From: Methylicorpusculum sp.
GTDB lineage: Bacteria > Pseudomonadota > Gammaproteobacteria > Methylococcales > Methylomonadaceae
Assembly (NCBI RefSeq): GCF_030651835.1
Contig: NZ_JAUSBX010000122.1
Span: 1-50,647, forward strand
Direction of reading: 5' to 3'
DNA: 50,647 nucleotides
Shown: positions 1 through 9,211 of the stretch, one piece after another
How the letters are laid out: each line of letters begins with the position of its first letter
How positions within the stretch are numbered: position 1 is the first letter of the stretch
Position numbers and translations under genes: made by a program
Notes under the pieces: generated by a model
Told to the model about the DNA's origin: nothing
Databases searched by the model: none
What the model saw: only the letters and a program-made list of their open reading frames with translations

Positions 1-35
1 GACATCGACTTTACGTTGCTTGAAGAAACGATCCC

Positions 36-44
36 CTTGCTGCG
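36..44. repeat. Target-site duplication of the IS element (left copy; right copy 1405-1413)
   Basis: CTTGCTGCG occurs immediately outside both inverted repeats. Collapsing the two copies restores the HDOD reading frame without a stop, which confirms the insertion boundary. Confidence 0.93.
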
Positions 45-1404
45 CATAAGTATCTACACAACTTTTCGTAAATTTTGGCATGATGTCGCATGATTTTAAA
101 AAAGCCTATCCGGCGTGGACTCACGCCTAAACGACCGCTACCAGCGCCTGGTGAGTGAACACATGAATTCAAGTGAACGCCTGAGTGCTGGATTAAAAGC
201 GTTGCCTGACAAAATCAGCAGCTTTGCCAGCACTCAAGCGGCGTGGCGCTTCTACCAAAACGAATCGGTCAGTCTATCGAAGCTCCAAGAACCGCTCACG
301 GTCGCCGCGCACCAAGGCATCTTGGCTCTTTGCATGAACTTCGCTTTATGCGTCCATGACTGGTCGCGCTTGAGTTACAAACATGCCAACAAACCGGACA
401 CTTACGCGATCACCCATGACACCGACATCGGCTACGATCTGCAAACCAGCCTCATTATTAGCGACCAAACCGGACAGCCCTTGGCGCCGGTAGCGCAGCG
501 ACTGGTTAGCCGCGAAGGGAGTTTCGCGACCTATCAGGAAGCCAACCCTCAACCCATCGTCCAAAATCATTTGGATGAAGTCAGCGACTGCATTCAGTTT
601 TTGGAGCAGCAAGGTTTTGCCAAGCCATTAGTCCACCTGATTGATCGAGAAGGCGATTCCATCGCCCATATCCGCCGCTGGGAAGCGACGGGTAGCCACT
701 GGCTGGTACGGGTCAAAGATAATCCCAAAGTGGACTACCAAGCTAAGCCCATGGCCTGTAAAGCCGTTGCGCAAGAGCTGGAGTTCATTAAAACCCGGTC
801 TGTCAGTTATCATGGCAAGGCCTATTGGCAGTGGGTGGCGGAGACTGAAGTGACGCTAACCCGTCCCGCCAAACCCAGTCAGAAGAAAAGCAAAAAGCCG
901 GCGGTGCCTGGCATTCCTGTAGCGGCAAGGCTGGTGGTCAGTCGCGTCTTGTCCGACGAAGGTGAGGTGTTGGCGGAATGGCTGCTATTGACCAATGTAA
1001 AAGATGTCGATGCTTCGACTATTGCGCTATGGTACTACTGGCGCTGGCAAATCGAGTGTTTTTTCAAACTGGTCAAGTCGGCAGGCCACCACCTCGAATC
1101 GTGGCAACAAGAATCAGCCATGGCCATCGCCAAACGCCTCTTGGTGGCTAGCATGGCCTGTGTTACGGTTTGGGCCATAGCCGCCGACAAAAGCAAGGAA
1201 GCGGCTGAATTAAGACTCTTTCTGATCAAGCTCAGCGGCAGGCAAATGCGCCACAAAAAGGAGTTTACGAATCCAGCACTATTGTCGGGGCTGTGGGTCT
1301 TCCTCTCCATGCTTGAAATCATGGATGCCTACTCTCAAGAAGAACTGGATAGATTGAAGGCAACCGCTCAACAATTTTTAGGAAAAGATGTGTAGATACT
1401 TATG
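45..1404 (+). mobile_element. Complete IS4-family insertion sequence (IS50-like group), 1360 bp
   Basis: The element is bounded by 28-bp imperfect terminal inverted repeats: 45-72, starting CATAAGTATCTACACA, and 1377-1404. They match at 26 of 28 positions. It is flanked by a perfect 9-bp direct repeat CTTGCTGCG at 36-44 and 1405-1413. Nine-base duplications are typical of the IS10/IS50 side of the IS4 family. One transposase gene fills the element and its stop codon lies inside the right repeat. Perfect flanking duplications and an open transposase suggest a recent insertion. Confidence 0.93.
115..1395 (+). CDS. IS4-family transposase
   Basis: This is a DDE transposase that would excise and insert the surrounding element. 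It has the IS4 hallmark Y-(2)-R-(3)-E-(6)-K, visible as YYWRWQIECFFKLVK around residues 309-323. Candidate first and second catalytic Asp lie in THDTDIG (about residue 101) and LIDREGD (about residue 175). The length of 426 aa is shorter than IS50 transposase (476 aa, known). The only start in this frame is a GTG at 115, just downstream of an in-frame TAA at 97-99. The protein therefore begins at what would be residue 20-25 of an IS50-type enzyme (DSRLNDR aligns with the LGDxRxxxR start of the family). A second short frame from ATG 80/83 (MSHDFKKAYPAW...) looks like the missing N-terminus, out of frame by one. The gene may therefore be N-terminally damaged, or may be expressed from the GTG. 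Confidence 0.88.
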   Translation: MDSRLNDRYQRLVSEHMNSSERLSAGLKALPDKISSFASTQAAWRFYQNESVSLSKLQEPLTVAAHQGILALCMNFALCVHDWSRLSYKHANKPDTYAITHDTDIGYDLQTSLIISDQTGQPLAPVAQRLVSREGSFATYQEANPQPIVQNHLDEVSDCIQFLEQQGFAKPLVHLIDREGDSIAHIRRWEATGSHWLVRVKDNPKVDYQAKPMACKAVAQELEFIKTRSVSYHGKAYWQWVAETEVTLTRPAKPSQKKSKKPAVPGIPVAARLVVSRVLSDEGEVLAEWLLLTNVKDVDASTIALWYYWRWQIECFFKLVKSAGHHLESWQQESAMAIAKRLLVASMACVTVWAIAADKSKEAAELRLFLIKLSGRQMRHKKEFTNPALLSGLWVFLSMLEIMDAYSQEELDRLKATAQQFLGKDV

Positions 1405-1719
1405 CTTGCTGCGAGGACCGGTTGGCAGACTGGTTTTGCATACACTGGGTTTCAGTGAAGAACTCACCCATATTCCCTATCATGCCGAAGACTGGTATTT
1501 TGACAATAATGACCAACTGGGGCTCATTGACATTGTCATATTGGCGAAATTACACAGCTTTATCGGCAGTGAGCGGAGCAAAACGCTGCCCGCCATTTGC
1601 TCCATTCCGGCCTATACCAAATTGAACGACGGTAAACTTAACCCTGACCTTTCCCTACAAGTGCTGCGAAATGCTCAACAACGTATTCAAGCAGCCATGA
1701 ACATTCTTTCCTGGTAACT

Positions 1720-3759
1720 ATGAAAAATCCATTACTGATAGACAGCGCATTACCCCATTTCTCTGAAATCAAGACCGACCATATTGAACCCGCCATCGAT
1801 GCGTTACTCGCAGAAGCGCGCTCGGTAGTCTCTGCCTGCTTGGCATCAACCCAAAACTATACCTGGGAAAATCTGATAGAGCCTATCGATAATGTAGAAG
1901 ACAAACTCAACAAAGCCTGGTCTCCAGTCAGTCACATGAACTCGGTGATCAATAGCGAAGCCTTGCGTGAAGCCTACAATGCCTGTTTGCCTAAACTCAG
2001 CGAATATTCGACTGAGATGGGACAAAATGAGCCGCTTTACCACGCGTATAAAATGATCGCGCAAAGCAATGATTTCGCTCATCTGGATAAAGCACAACAA
2101 AAAATCATTGATAACGCGCTCAGAGATTTTCGCTTATCCGGTATCGATCTGCCGGAAAAACAAAAACAACGTTACAAGGAAATCAGTCAGGCGTTGTCCA
2201 AATTGACCAGTCAGTTTGAAGAAAACGTGATGGATGCCACCAATGCCTGGTCCAAACATATTACCGACCGTGAAGAATTGGCCGGATTACCCGAATCCGC
2301 ATTACAGCAAGCTCAACAAACCGCGCAGAGTGAAAATCTGCAAGGCTGGATGATCACGCTGCAATTTCCTTCCTATCTGGCGGTCATGACGTATGCCGAC
2401 AATCGGCAGCTACGCAGAGAACATTATGAAGCCTTTGTAACCCGTGCTTCTGACTGCGGTCCCTATGCAGGTCACTGGGATAACAGTCAGATCATGGAGC
2501 AGATTCTTGACTTGCGCCATGAGAAAGCGCAATTGCTGGGCTTTGCCAATTACGCCGAATTATCCCTTTCCACCAAAATGGCCGAAAGTACGGATCAAGT
2601 CATCGATTTTCTTGAAGACCTCGGCGACAGGTCCTGGCGTCAGGCACGCAAGGATCTGGCCGAATTGCGCGAATTTGCCGGAAAATATTACGGCATCAAG
2701 GATTTGCAACCCTGGGATATGAGCTATTTTTCCGAAAAAATGCGGCAACATTTCTATCAGTTATCTCAGGAAGAAGTTAAAGCTTATTTCCCGGACAACC
2801 GGGTATTAAAGGGCTTATTTGCGATCGTCGAAAAACTGTACGGCTTGCAAATTTCAGAAATCGATAAGGTTGACACCTGGCACCCTGACGTCCGGTTTTA
2901 TCAAATCCTTGATCAAAGCGGTCAATTACGCGGCGAGTTTTATACCGACTTATACGCACGTCCTAAAAAACGTGGCGGTGCCTGGATGGATGTTTGCACT
3001 ACCCGCAAAAAAACGGGCGATAGCATTCAAACCCCTGTTGCTTATCTGACCTGCAACTTTACCCCGCCGGCAGGCAGCGATCCTGCGTTACTGACCCATG
3101 ACGAAGTCACGACGCTTTTTCATGAATTTGGCCATGGCCTGCACCACATGTTGACTCAAGTCGATCACTTGGGCGTTTCAGGCATCAACGGCGTCGAATG
3201 GGATGCGGTCGAGTTGCCCAGTCAGTTTATGGAAAACTGGTGCTGGGAAAAAGAGGCACTGGGATTAATCTCAGGTCATTATCAAACCGGCGAAATATTA
3301 CCCGACAGTCTGTTTGATAAGATGATGGCGGCCAAAAACTTTCAGGCCGGCATGCAAATGGTCAGACAACTGGAATTCAGCTTGTTTGATTTTAGAATCC
3401 ACCTTGAATATGACCCCAAAAAAGGCGGCCGTATTTATGACATTCTTAATCGCGTCAGAAGGCAGGTCTCCGTCGTTCAGCCACCCGCGTTCAACCGCTT
3501 CGCGCACGGATTTTCCCATATTTTTGCCGGAGGCTATGGCGCCGGTTACTACAGCTACAAATGGGCCGAAGTCTTATCCAGTGATGCCTTCTCGCTGTTT
3601 GAAGAAAAAGGCATTTTTGACGTTACAACCGGCCATGCATTTTTAACCAATATTCTTGAGCAAGGCGGCAGCGAAGACGCGATGTCCTTGTTTATTGCAT
3701 TCCGAGGCCGTGAACCCAAAATCGATGCCTTGCTCAGACATAACGGAATTGCTGCATGA
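1720..3759 (+). CDS. prlC: Oligopeptidase A (M3 family zinc metallopeptidase)
   Basis: Cytoplasmic zinc endopeptidase that degrades short peptides, including cleaved signal peptides, in the M3 (thimet oligopeptidase) family. The zinc motif HEFGH lies at residues 468-472, with the third ligand expected at E498 in VELPSQ, the normal M3 spacing. The 679-aa length matches E. coli OpdA/PrlC (680 aa). The ATG at 1720 follows the preceding stop by two bases, and the gene ends in an ATGA overlap with ubiD, so the three genes form a transcription unit. The insertion sequence upstream may be polar on prlC and ubiD unless an outward promoter exists. No damage is seen. Identity is near certain. Confidence 0.97.
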   Translation: MKNPLLIDSALPHFSEIKTDHIEPAIDALLAEARSVVSACLASTQNYTWENLIEPIDNVEDKLNKAWSPVSHMNSVINSEALREAYNACLPKLSEYSTEMGQNEPLYHAYKMIAQSNDFAHLDKAQQKIIDNALRDFRLSGIDLPEKQKQRYKEISQALSKLTSQFEENVMDATNAWSKHITDREELAGLPESALQQAQQTAQSENLQGWMITLQFPSYLAVMTYADNRQLRREHYEAFVTRASDCGPYAGHWDNSQIMEQILDLRHEKAQLLGFANYAELSLSTKMAESTDQVIDFLEDLGDRSWRQARKDLAELREFAGKYYGIKDLQPWDMSYFSEKMRQHFYQLSQEEVKAYFPDNRVLKGLFAIVEKLYGLQISEIDKVDTWHPDVRFYQILDQSGQLRGEFYTDLYARPKKRGGAWMDVCTTRKKTGDSIQTPVAYLTCNFTPPAGSDPALLTHDEVTTLFHEFGHGLHHMLTQVDHLGVSGINGVEWDAVELPSQFMENWCWEKEALGLISGHYQTGEILPDSLFDKMMAAKNFQAGMQMVRQLEFSLFDFRIHLEYDPKKGGRIYDILNRVRRQVSVVQPPAFNRFAHGFSHIFAGGYGAGYYSYKWAEVLSSDAFSLFEEKGIFDVTTGHAFLTNILEQGGSEDAMSLFIAFRGREPKIDALLRHNGIAA

Positions 3760-5216
3760 AGTACCACGATTTACGCGACTTCATAAGGCAACTGGAAAAA
3801 CAAGGTGAACTGAAACGAATCCAGTATCCGGCCGACCCGGTCCTTGAAATAACTGAAATCTGCAGCCGCACCCTGGAGCAGCAGGGCCCGGCGCTGTTAT
3901 TCGAAAACCCGAAAGGTCATACAATACCGCTGCTAGGAAACTTGTTCGGAACGCCGCACCGCGTCGCCATGGGCATGGGCGCAGATTCGGTCGAAGCCCT
4001 GCGTGAAATCGGGAAATTACTGGCCTATCTGAAAGAACCCGAGCCGCCGAAAGGCTTTCGGGATGCGCTGGACAAAATCCCGGTCTTCAAACAAGTGCTG
4101 AACATGGCGCCTAAAATTGTCAAATCACCGCCTTGCCAGGAAGTCGTTCTGGAAGGCGACGAAATCGATTTGGCCAATTATCCCATTCAAACCTGCTGGC
4201 CCGAGGATGCCGCGCCGCTCATCACCTGGGCGCTGGTCATTACCAAAGGTCCTTACAAGGAACGGCAGAACCTGGGTATTTACCGCCAACAAGTCATCGC
4301 GAAAAATAAAGTCATCATGCGCTGGCTCGCCCATCGCGGTGGCGCGCTGGATTTCAAGGAATGGCAGGAAGCCCATCCCGGCCAGCCTTTTCCGGTTACC
4401 GTTGCGCTGGGAGCAGATCCCGCGACGATACTCGGTGCGGTTACACCGATTCCTGACAGCCTGTCTGAATATGCCTTCGCCGGTTTATTGCGCGGCAGTA
4501 AAACCGAGCTGGCCAATTGTTTGTGCAATAACCTGCAAGTGCCGGCCAGCGCTGAAATCGTTTTGGAAGGCTTCATTTATCCCGGAGAAACCGCACCGGA
4601 AGGCCCCTACGGCGACCATACCGGCTATTATAATGAAGTCGATGATTTTCCGGTGTTTACCATCGAAAAAATCACCCAGCGCCACGATCCGATTTACCAC
4701 AGCACCTACACCGGCAAACCGCCCGATGAGCCCGCTGTTTTGGGTGTGGCATTGAATGAAGTGTTTGTGCCAATCCTGCAAAAACAATTTCCGGAAATCG
4801 TTGATTTCTATCTACCACCCGAAGGCTGCTCGTATCGCCTGGCCGTAATCAGCATAAAAAAACAATACCCAGGCCACGCAAAAAGGGTCATGCTAGGTTT
4901 GTGGTCTTTTTTACGCCAGTTCATGTACACCAAATTCGTTATCGTCGTCGATGAGGACATCAGTCCGCGCGAATGGAAAGAGGTCATCTGGGCCATGACC
5001 ACGCGCATGGATCCAACCCGTGATATCACGCTGCTCGATAATACCCCTATTGATTATCTCGACTTCGCCTCACCGGTATCAGGTCTAGGCTCGAAAGCGG
5101 GCTTCGATGCCACCAATAAATGGCCCGGCGAAACCAACCGAGAATGGGGACGCCCTATCGTCATGTCAAAAGAGATCATCCAGCAGGTAGACAGAATTTG
5201 GGATGAGTTGTTTTGA
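3756..5216 (+). CDS. ubiD: UbiD: 4-hydroxy-3-polyprenylbenzoate decarboxylase
   Basis: Prenylated-FMN-dependent decarboxylase of ubiquinone biosynthesis, converting 3-polyprenyl-4-hydroxybenzoate to 2-polyprenylphenol. The 486-aa length is close to E. coli UbiD (497 aa). Family blocks are intact: NLGIYRQQV around residue 174 and [12 protein letters not shown] around 191 in the cofactor region, and the signature [11 protein letters not shown] around 281-291, whose acidic residue belongs to the catalytic E-R-E network. The ATG overlaps the prlC stop as ATGA, implying translational coupling. The partner UbiX, which makes the prenylated flavin, is not in the window. No unusual feature is seen. 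Confidence 0.96.
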   Translation: MKYHDLRDFIRQLEKQGELKRIQYPADPVLEITEICSRTLEQQGPALLFENPKGHTIPLLGNLFGTPHRVAMGMGADSVEALREIGKLLAYLKEPEPPKGFRDALDKIPVFKQVLNMAPKIVKSPPCQEVVLEGDEIDLANYPIQTCWPEDAAPLITWALVITKGPYKERQNLGIYRQQVIAKNKVIMRWLAHRGGALDFKEWQEAHPGQPFPVTVALGADPATILGAVTPIPDSLSEYAFAGLLRGSKTELANCLCNNLQVPASAEIVLEGFIYPGETAPEGPYGDHTGYYNEVDDFPVFTIEKITQRHDPIYHSTYTGKPPDEPAVLGVALNEVFVPILQKQFPEIVDFYLPPEGCSYRLAVISIKKQYPGHAKRVMLGLWSFLRQFMYTKFVIVVDEDISPREWKEVIWAMTTRMDPTRDITLLDNTPIDYLDFASPVSGLGSKAGFDATNKWPGETNREWGRPIVMSKEIIQQVDRIWDELF

Positions 5217-5279
5217 TGGCTTTTTAAATTATCCGGATTAGCGAGAGTGAGTTTAGCCCATTCTTAATTCATCACCAGA

Positions 5280-5314
5280 GCCGTCATTTGCGCATGAATT
5301 GCCGAAATGACGGC
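5280..5314 (+). terminator. Stem-loop downstream of ubiD, possible terminator
   Basis: A perfect 10-bp inverted repeat, GCCGTCATTT and AAATGACGGC, is separated by 15 bases, 64 bases after the ubiD stop. No T-run follows, so it is not a canonical intrinsic terminator. It may be a transcript-end hairpin. The rest of 5217-5451 shows nothing else recognisable. Confidence 0.35.
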
Positions 5315-5451
5315 CGCATAGGCAGAGTTTAAAACCGCTATCAATGAATCAATGACTATTAGCAAAAGCTACGCCTGATAAGGCTTCCTGAAGGTTGCAA
5401 AAATGAAATAAAAAATGAATCTTGTGTAATGTGTGTCTAAAATTCTTTAGC

Positions 5452-5619
5452 ATGAATCGACACACTTTTCTTATCCGCTTAGCTTCATTACCGGCAATTG
5501 CATCTTGGCTTTTCGCCTGCCCCCCAGCACAGCCATTGACTGCCGTAATTCATCACTGGATTGGATATGAAACATCCAACCGGAGCATCAATGACCGACT
5601 TATCGGCTCAGCAAAATAG
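5452..5619 (+). pseudogene. Truncated N-terminus of an ABC substrate-binding lipoprotein
   Basis: The frame from ATG 5452 encodes a signal/lipoprotein sequence and the first strand of a NMT1/THI5-like (nitrate/sulfonate/taurine type) substrate-binding protein. MNRHTFLIRLASLPAIASW, then LFAC and HHWIGYE, aligns residue for residue with the start of the intact lipoprotein at 21272 (RRQFITQLSALGLLP, SGC, AHAWPGYE). After codon 40 the similarity stops and the frame runs into a TAA at 5617-5619, overlapping the start of the next gene. A deletion has apparently removed about 290 codons and fused the 5' end to the leader of the PhnD-GGDEF-EAL gene. It can no longer bind a substrate. The similarity is seen by eye; the deletion is inference. 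Confidence 0.65.
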
Positions 5620-8600
5620 CCCGATGAAAACATTAATGCTTGTTTTGACACTTGCAGGGTTCGGCTTTTCCGAAGCAGCGTTTTGTTCAGACCTCCAAAC
5701 TCCGTTAAAATTTGCAGTTCTTGCTTTTCGGCCAAAAGCACAGGCCATGACCCAGTGGGAACCCTTGGCCACTTATCTTTCTTCCGCTCTGGGCCAACGC
5801 GTCGAACTCAGTGTCTACGACTATTCCGAACTGGACGCCGCAGTATCCGGAAATGAAGTAGATATTGTGCTGACCAATCCGGGACACGCTATCCAGCTTC
5901 AACTTCAACACAATTTGTCGGCACCCCTGGTGACGCAGGTGACTCAAGCCGATGCATATAAGCTTTCAGCATTCGGAGGCGTTATTTTTACGCGCCATGA
6001 TGCGTTATCGATTAACTCCCTGGCTGACCTGAGTGAAAAGCGTATTGCAGTCACCCTTATAAATTCTGCCGGTGGTTATCAGATGCAAGCCTTTGAGTTG
6101 CTGTCTGCCGGAGTCCCGTTACCCAAAAAGCAAAAGCTGATAAGAACAGGCATGCCTCACGACCTTGTTGTCGAAGCCGTCATGACCGGTCAGGCCGATG
6201 CAGGTTTTGTGCGCAGCGGTGTCCTCGAAGAACTGCAGCACGAAGGCAAGCTTGACCTGGATCAAATCAAGATTATCAACAAACAACAGCTGCCTGCATA
6301 TCCCTTTATCAGCTCCACCCGTCTGTATCCTGAATGGCCGGTATCGGTGATGCCCCAGGTTGATGAACAACTCACTCGCAAACTGATCATTGCCTTGCTT
6401 AACCTGCCTCCCGATAGCCCGGCTGCCCATTCAGCAGGCATTATTGGATTTATTCCTCCCGCCAATTATGAAGGCGCGCATGAGGTACTTAGAAAACTGC
6501 GTTTGCCGCCCTATGACGTAACCCCTGATTTCACCCTGACCGACCTGTGGAAAAAATACCGGATCTGGATCTCCTCCATAGGCATCTTGACGCTGCTTTT
6601 AATAGCTTCAGGCTTGCTCTCGTTGATCCAGAACCGGCGATTACGCCAAAGTGAACAACGTTTTGCCACATTGTTTGAACTGGCCCCGGAACCTACCTGG
6701 ATTATTGCCGACGGGCGCTTTATTGACTGCAACATGGCAGCCGTGCGAATACTGGGCTACAAAAACCGGACCAAACTGCTGAATGCCCGCCCGGCCGACA
6801 TTTCGCCGGAACGCCAACCGGATGGTGAAAGTTCACAAAGTAAAGCAGAGCGTATATTGCAGTTAGTCGAAAACGGTGAGCCGCAACGCTTCGAATGGAT
6901 CCATAAAAAATTTGACGGCAGCAAATTAATAGCCAATGTTAGCCTGGATCCGGTAATTTTAAACGGAAAAAAGGTCGTGCTCTGCTCCTGGCATGATGTC
7001 ACTCAACGTAAACAAACCGAAGCCAAGTTATTTGAGAGCGAGCGAAAATTTCGTGAGCTGAGTCGCCGCCAGGAAGAAATCATCTGGGCTACCAATATCG
7101 GCACCTGGGAATGGAATATCAGGAGCGGTGAAACGATTTTCAACGACCGATGGGCCGAGATTACCGGCCATACCCTTTCGGAACTGAGTCCCCATACTAT
7201 TGAAACATGGCTAGCGCTAGTCCATCCGGAAGATATCAAGCTATCGAAGGACAGGCTGGAAAAATGCTTTTCACGCGAAACAGCTTCTTACAGTTGCGAA
7301 GTGCGTATGCGGCACAAGCAGGGTCATTGGATCTGGGTGCTGGATCAAGGCCGGATCGTCGAATGGTCGGCCGATGACATGCCTTTGCGCATGTCGGGAA
7401 CACATCAAGACATTACCGACCGTAAACAAGCGGAAAACGAGTTGATGCTCGCTGCAAGCGTCTTCACTCATGCCAGGGAAGGCATACTGATTACCGATGC
7501 CGACGCCAACATCATAGAAGTCAATAAGACATTTTCTCTGATCACCGGTTACAGCCGTGCCGAAATCCTCGGTCAAAATCCTCGAATCTTAAATTCCGGA
7601 CGGCAACCCGCGGCATTTTATTCGGCTATGTGGCAACAGCTTATCGACCAGGGCCATTGGTGCGGAGAGGTATGGAACCGGCGCAAGAATGGCGAAGTCT
7701 ATGCGGAATTACTGACTATCAGTGCCGTCAAAGACACCTATGGCAGGACGAAAAGTTACGTGGCTTTGTTTACGGATATTACCCAGATCAAGGAACAACA
7801 AAACCAACTGGAGCATATTGCTCATTTTGACACACTCACCCAACTGCCTAACCGCTTGCTGCTGGCCGACCGACTAAGGCAAGCCATGGTCAATAGTGAA
7901 CGCAACGGCCGGTCTTTGGCACTTCTCTACCTGGATCTGGATGGCTTCAAATCGGTCAACGATCATTATGGACACCCTGCGGGCGATGAACTATTGATCA
8001 TAGTTGCACAACGCATGAAGTCGGCGTTACGTGAAGGCGACACCCTGGGACGTATCGGTGGCGACGAATTTGTTGCGATACTTATTGACCTTGAGCAAAA
8101 CGAAGACTGGGAGCCGATTCTTAATCGCCTGCTTATCGCAGCCGCCGAACCAGTGGCAATCAACGAAGAACAGCTGAGTGTATCGGCCAGTATCGGCGTC
8201 ACACTGTATCCGCTTGACAATGCCGATGCAGATCAACTGATGAGGCATGCCGACCAAGCCATGTATCAGGCCAAACAACAAGGCAAAAACAGTTATCAGC
8301 TATTCGATATCGCTGGAAATGCCGAAGCAGCAACACAGCGAGAGACTTTGGAGAGCATCCGGCGCGCCATTGATTACGGTGAATTCGTCCTTTATTATCA
8401 GCCTAAAGTGAATATGAAAACGGGCGAAATAGTCGGCGCAGAGGCGCTTATTCGCTGGCAGCACCCTGAACGCGGTTTTCTGCTCCCCGCTGCCTTTCTA
8501 CCCCTTATCGACAAGCACCCTATCAGCCTGGAATTAGGCAACTGGGTCATTGAGACCGCATTAAGCCAACTTGCCGCATGGCGTGCAGAGGGCTTGGATA

Positions 8601-9211
8601 TTTCGGTCAGTGTGAACATTAGCGCATTACAATTACAACAAACCCGTTTCGAAGAACGCTTGTTTGAACTCCTGACCGCGCATCCTGAAGTTGAGCCTTG
8701 TCAGCTGGAACTGGAAGTCATTGAATCCAGTGCTCTCGAAGATATTGCCTATGTATGCGGTGTCATGAATGCGTGTATCAGCCTCGGCGTCCGGTTTGCA
8801 TTGGATGATTTCGGCACCGGTTATTCTTCTCTGACCTATCTTAGACGTCTACCCGCCAGCACCCTAAAAATTGACCAGAGCTTCGTCAGAGATATGCTGG
8901 AAGATCAGGACGATCTTGCCATAGTTGGAGGGGTGTTGGTCCTGGCCAACGCTTTCGGGCGTGAAGTCATAGCCGAAGGCGTAGAGACGATAGCCCATGG
9001 CAATTTGCTGCTGTCTCTGGGTTGTGAGTTAGCGCAAGGCTATGGCATTGCCAAACCCATGACAGCGTCCGCACTGCAACCCTGGATCAAAACTTGGCGT
9101 CCTGACCCGTCCTGGGCTGCCTGGAACCAACAAACATTCCTGGTTAATGACGAAGTACCCATAATGAATTCGCTCTCTGACAGCTCTAAAACATATGATG
9201 CATGGCCCTAA
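5591..9211 (+). CDS. PhnD-like periplasmic sensor with PAS3-GGDEF-EAL cytoplasmic output
   Basis: Membrane-bound c-di-GMP enzyme. Order: signal peptide; PhnD-like (phosphate/phosphonate-binding fold) domain about residues 35-300 with LAFRPK, VLTNPGH and FGGVIF; transmembrane helix about 325-347; three PAS domains from about 357, 500 and 620; GGDEF at 823-827 with intact RIGGDEF; EAL with E-A-L at 951-953 and the loop DDFGTGYSS. Both catalytic signatures are complete, so it could make or break c-di-GMP. The frame opens at TTG 5561, but ATG 5591 has CGGAG five bases upstream and is preferred. ATG 5624 (MKTLMLVLTLAG) would give a more typical short signal peptide. The sensor half is a clear paralogue of the one at 18983, where the output is a histidine kinase. 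Ligand unknown. Confidence 0.9.
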   Translation: MTDLSAQQNSPMKTLMLVLTLAGFGFSEAAFCSDLQTPLKFAVLAFRPKAQAMTQWEPLATYLSSALGQRVELSVYDYSELDAAVSGNEVDIVLTNPGHAIQLQLQHNLSAPLVTQVTQADAYKLSAFGGVIFTRHDALSINSLADLSEKRIAVTLINSAGGYQMQAFELLSAGVPLPKKQKLIRTGMPHDLVVEAVMTGQADAGFVRSGVLEELQHEGKLDLDQIKIINKQQLPAYPFISSTRLYPEWPVSVMPQVDEQLTRKLIIALLNLPPDSPAAHSAGIIGFIPPANYEGAHEVLRKLRLPPYDVTPDFTLTDLWKKYRIWISSIGILTLLLIASGLLSLIQNRRLRQSEQRFATLFELAPEPTWIIADGRFIDCNMAAVRILGYKNRTKLLNARPADISPERQPDGESSQSKAERILQLVENGEPQRFEWIHKKFDGSKLIANVSLDPVILNGKKVVLCSWHDVTQRKQTEAKLFESERKFRELSRRQEEIIWATNIGTWEWNIRSGETIFNDRWAEITGHTLSELSPHTIETWLALVHPEDIKLSKDRLEKCFSRETASYSCEVRMRHKQGHWIWVLDQGRIVEWSADDMPLRMSGTHQDITDRKQAENELMLAASVFTHAREGILITDADANIIEVNKTFSLITGYSRAEILGQNPRILNSGRQPAAFYSAMWQQLIDQGHWCGEVWNRRKNGEVYAELLTISAVKDTYGRTKSYVALFTDITQIKEQQNQLEHIAHFDTLTQLPNRLLLADRLRQAMVNSERNGRSLALLYLDLDGFKSVNDHYGHPAGDELLIIVAQRMKSALREGDTLGRIGGDEFVAILIDLEQNEDWEPILNRLLIAAAEPVAINEEQLSVSASIGVTLYPLDNADADQLMRHADQAMYQAKQQGKNSYQLFDIAGNAEAATQRETLESIRRAIDYGEFVLYYQPKVNMKTGEIVGAEALIRWQHPERGFLLPAAFLPLIDKHPISLELGNWVIETALSQLAAWRAEGLDISVSVNISALQLQQTRFEERLFELLTAHPEVEPCQLELEVIESSALEDIAYVCGVMNACISLGVRFALDDFGTGYSSLTYLRRLPASTLKIDQSFVRDMLEDQDDLAIVGGVLVLANAFGREVIAEGVETIAHGNLLLSLGCELAQGYGIAKPMTASALQPWIKTWRPDPSWAAWNQQTFLVNDEVPIMNSLSDSSKTYDAWP

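Larger units (their letters stand above)
1..1717 (+). pseudogene. HDOD-type signalling protein, 3' part, interrupted by an IS4-family element
   Basis: Bases 1-44 and 1405-1717 form one open frame once the insertion and one copy of the 9-bp duplication are removed. The joined product reads ...LLEETIPLLRGPVGRLVL and continues through HAEDWYFD, D-IVILAKLHS and PAYTKLNDG to a TAA at 1715-1717. The pattern resembles the C-terminal part of HDOD (HD-related output) proteins, which are often fused to a cyclic-nucleotide-binding domain. The 5' part lies outside the window, so domain order and start are unknown. The 3' piece cannot be a gene on its own: an ATG at 1388 exists only because of the inserted DNA. 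The stop is 2 bases from prlC, so the gene was probably cotranscribed with prlC and ubiD. The reading-frame continuity is seen directly; the HDOD assignment is from memory of the family and moderately sure. Confidence 0.7.

Noticed and set aside
1388-1717. Apparent 109-aa gene starting at ATG 1388
   Set aside because: The start lies in the right end of the insertion sequence; the frame is the 3' part of the interrupted HDOD gene.
4117-4755. 212-aa open frame within ubiD
   Set aside because: Same-strand shadow frame of ubiD with Arg/Pro/Ser-rich composition and no family features.
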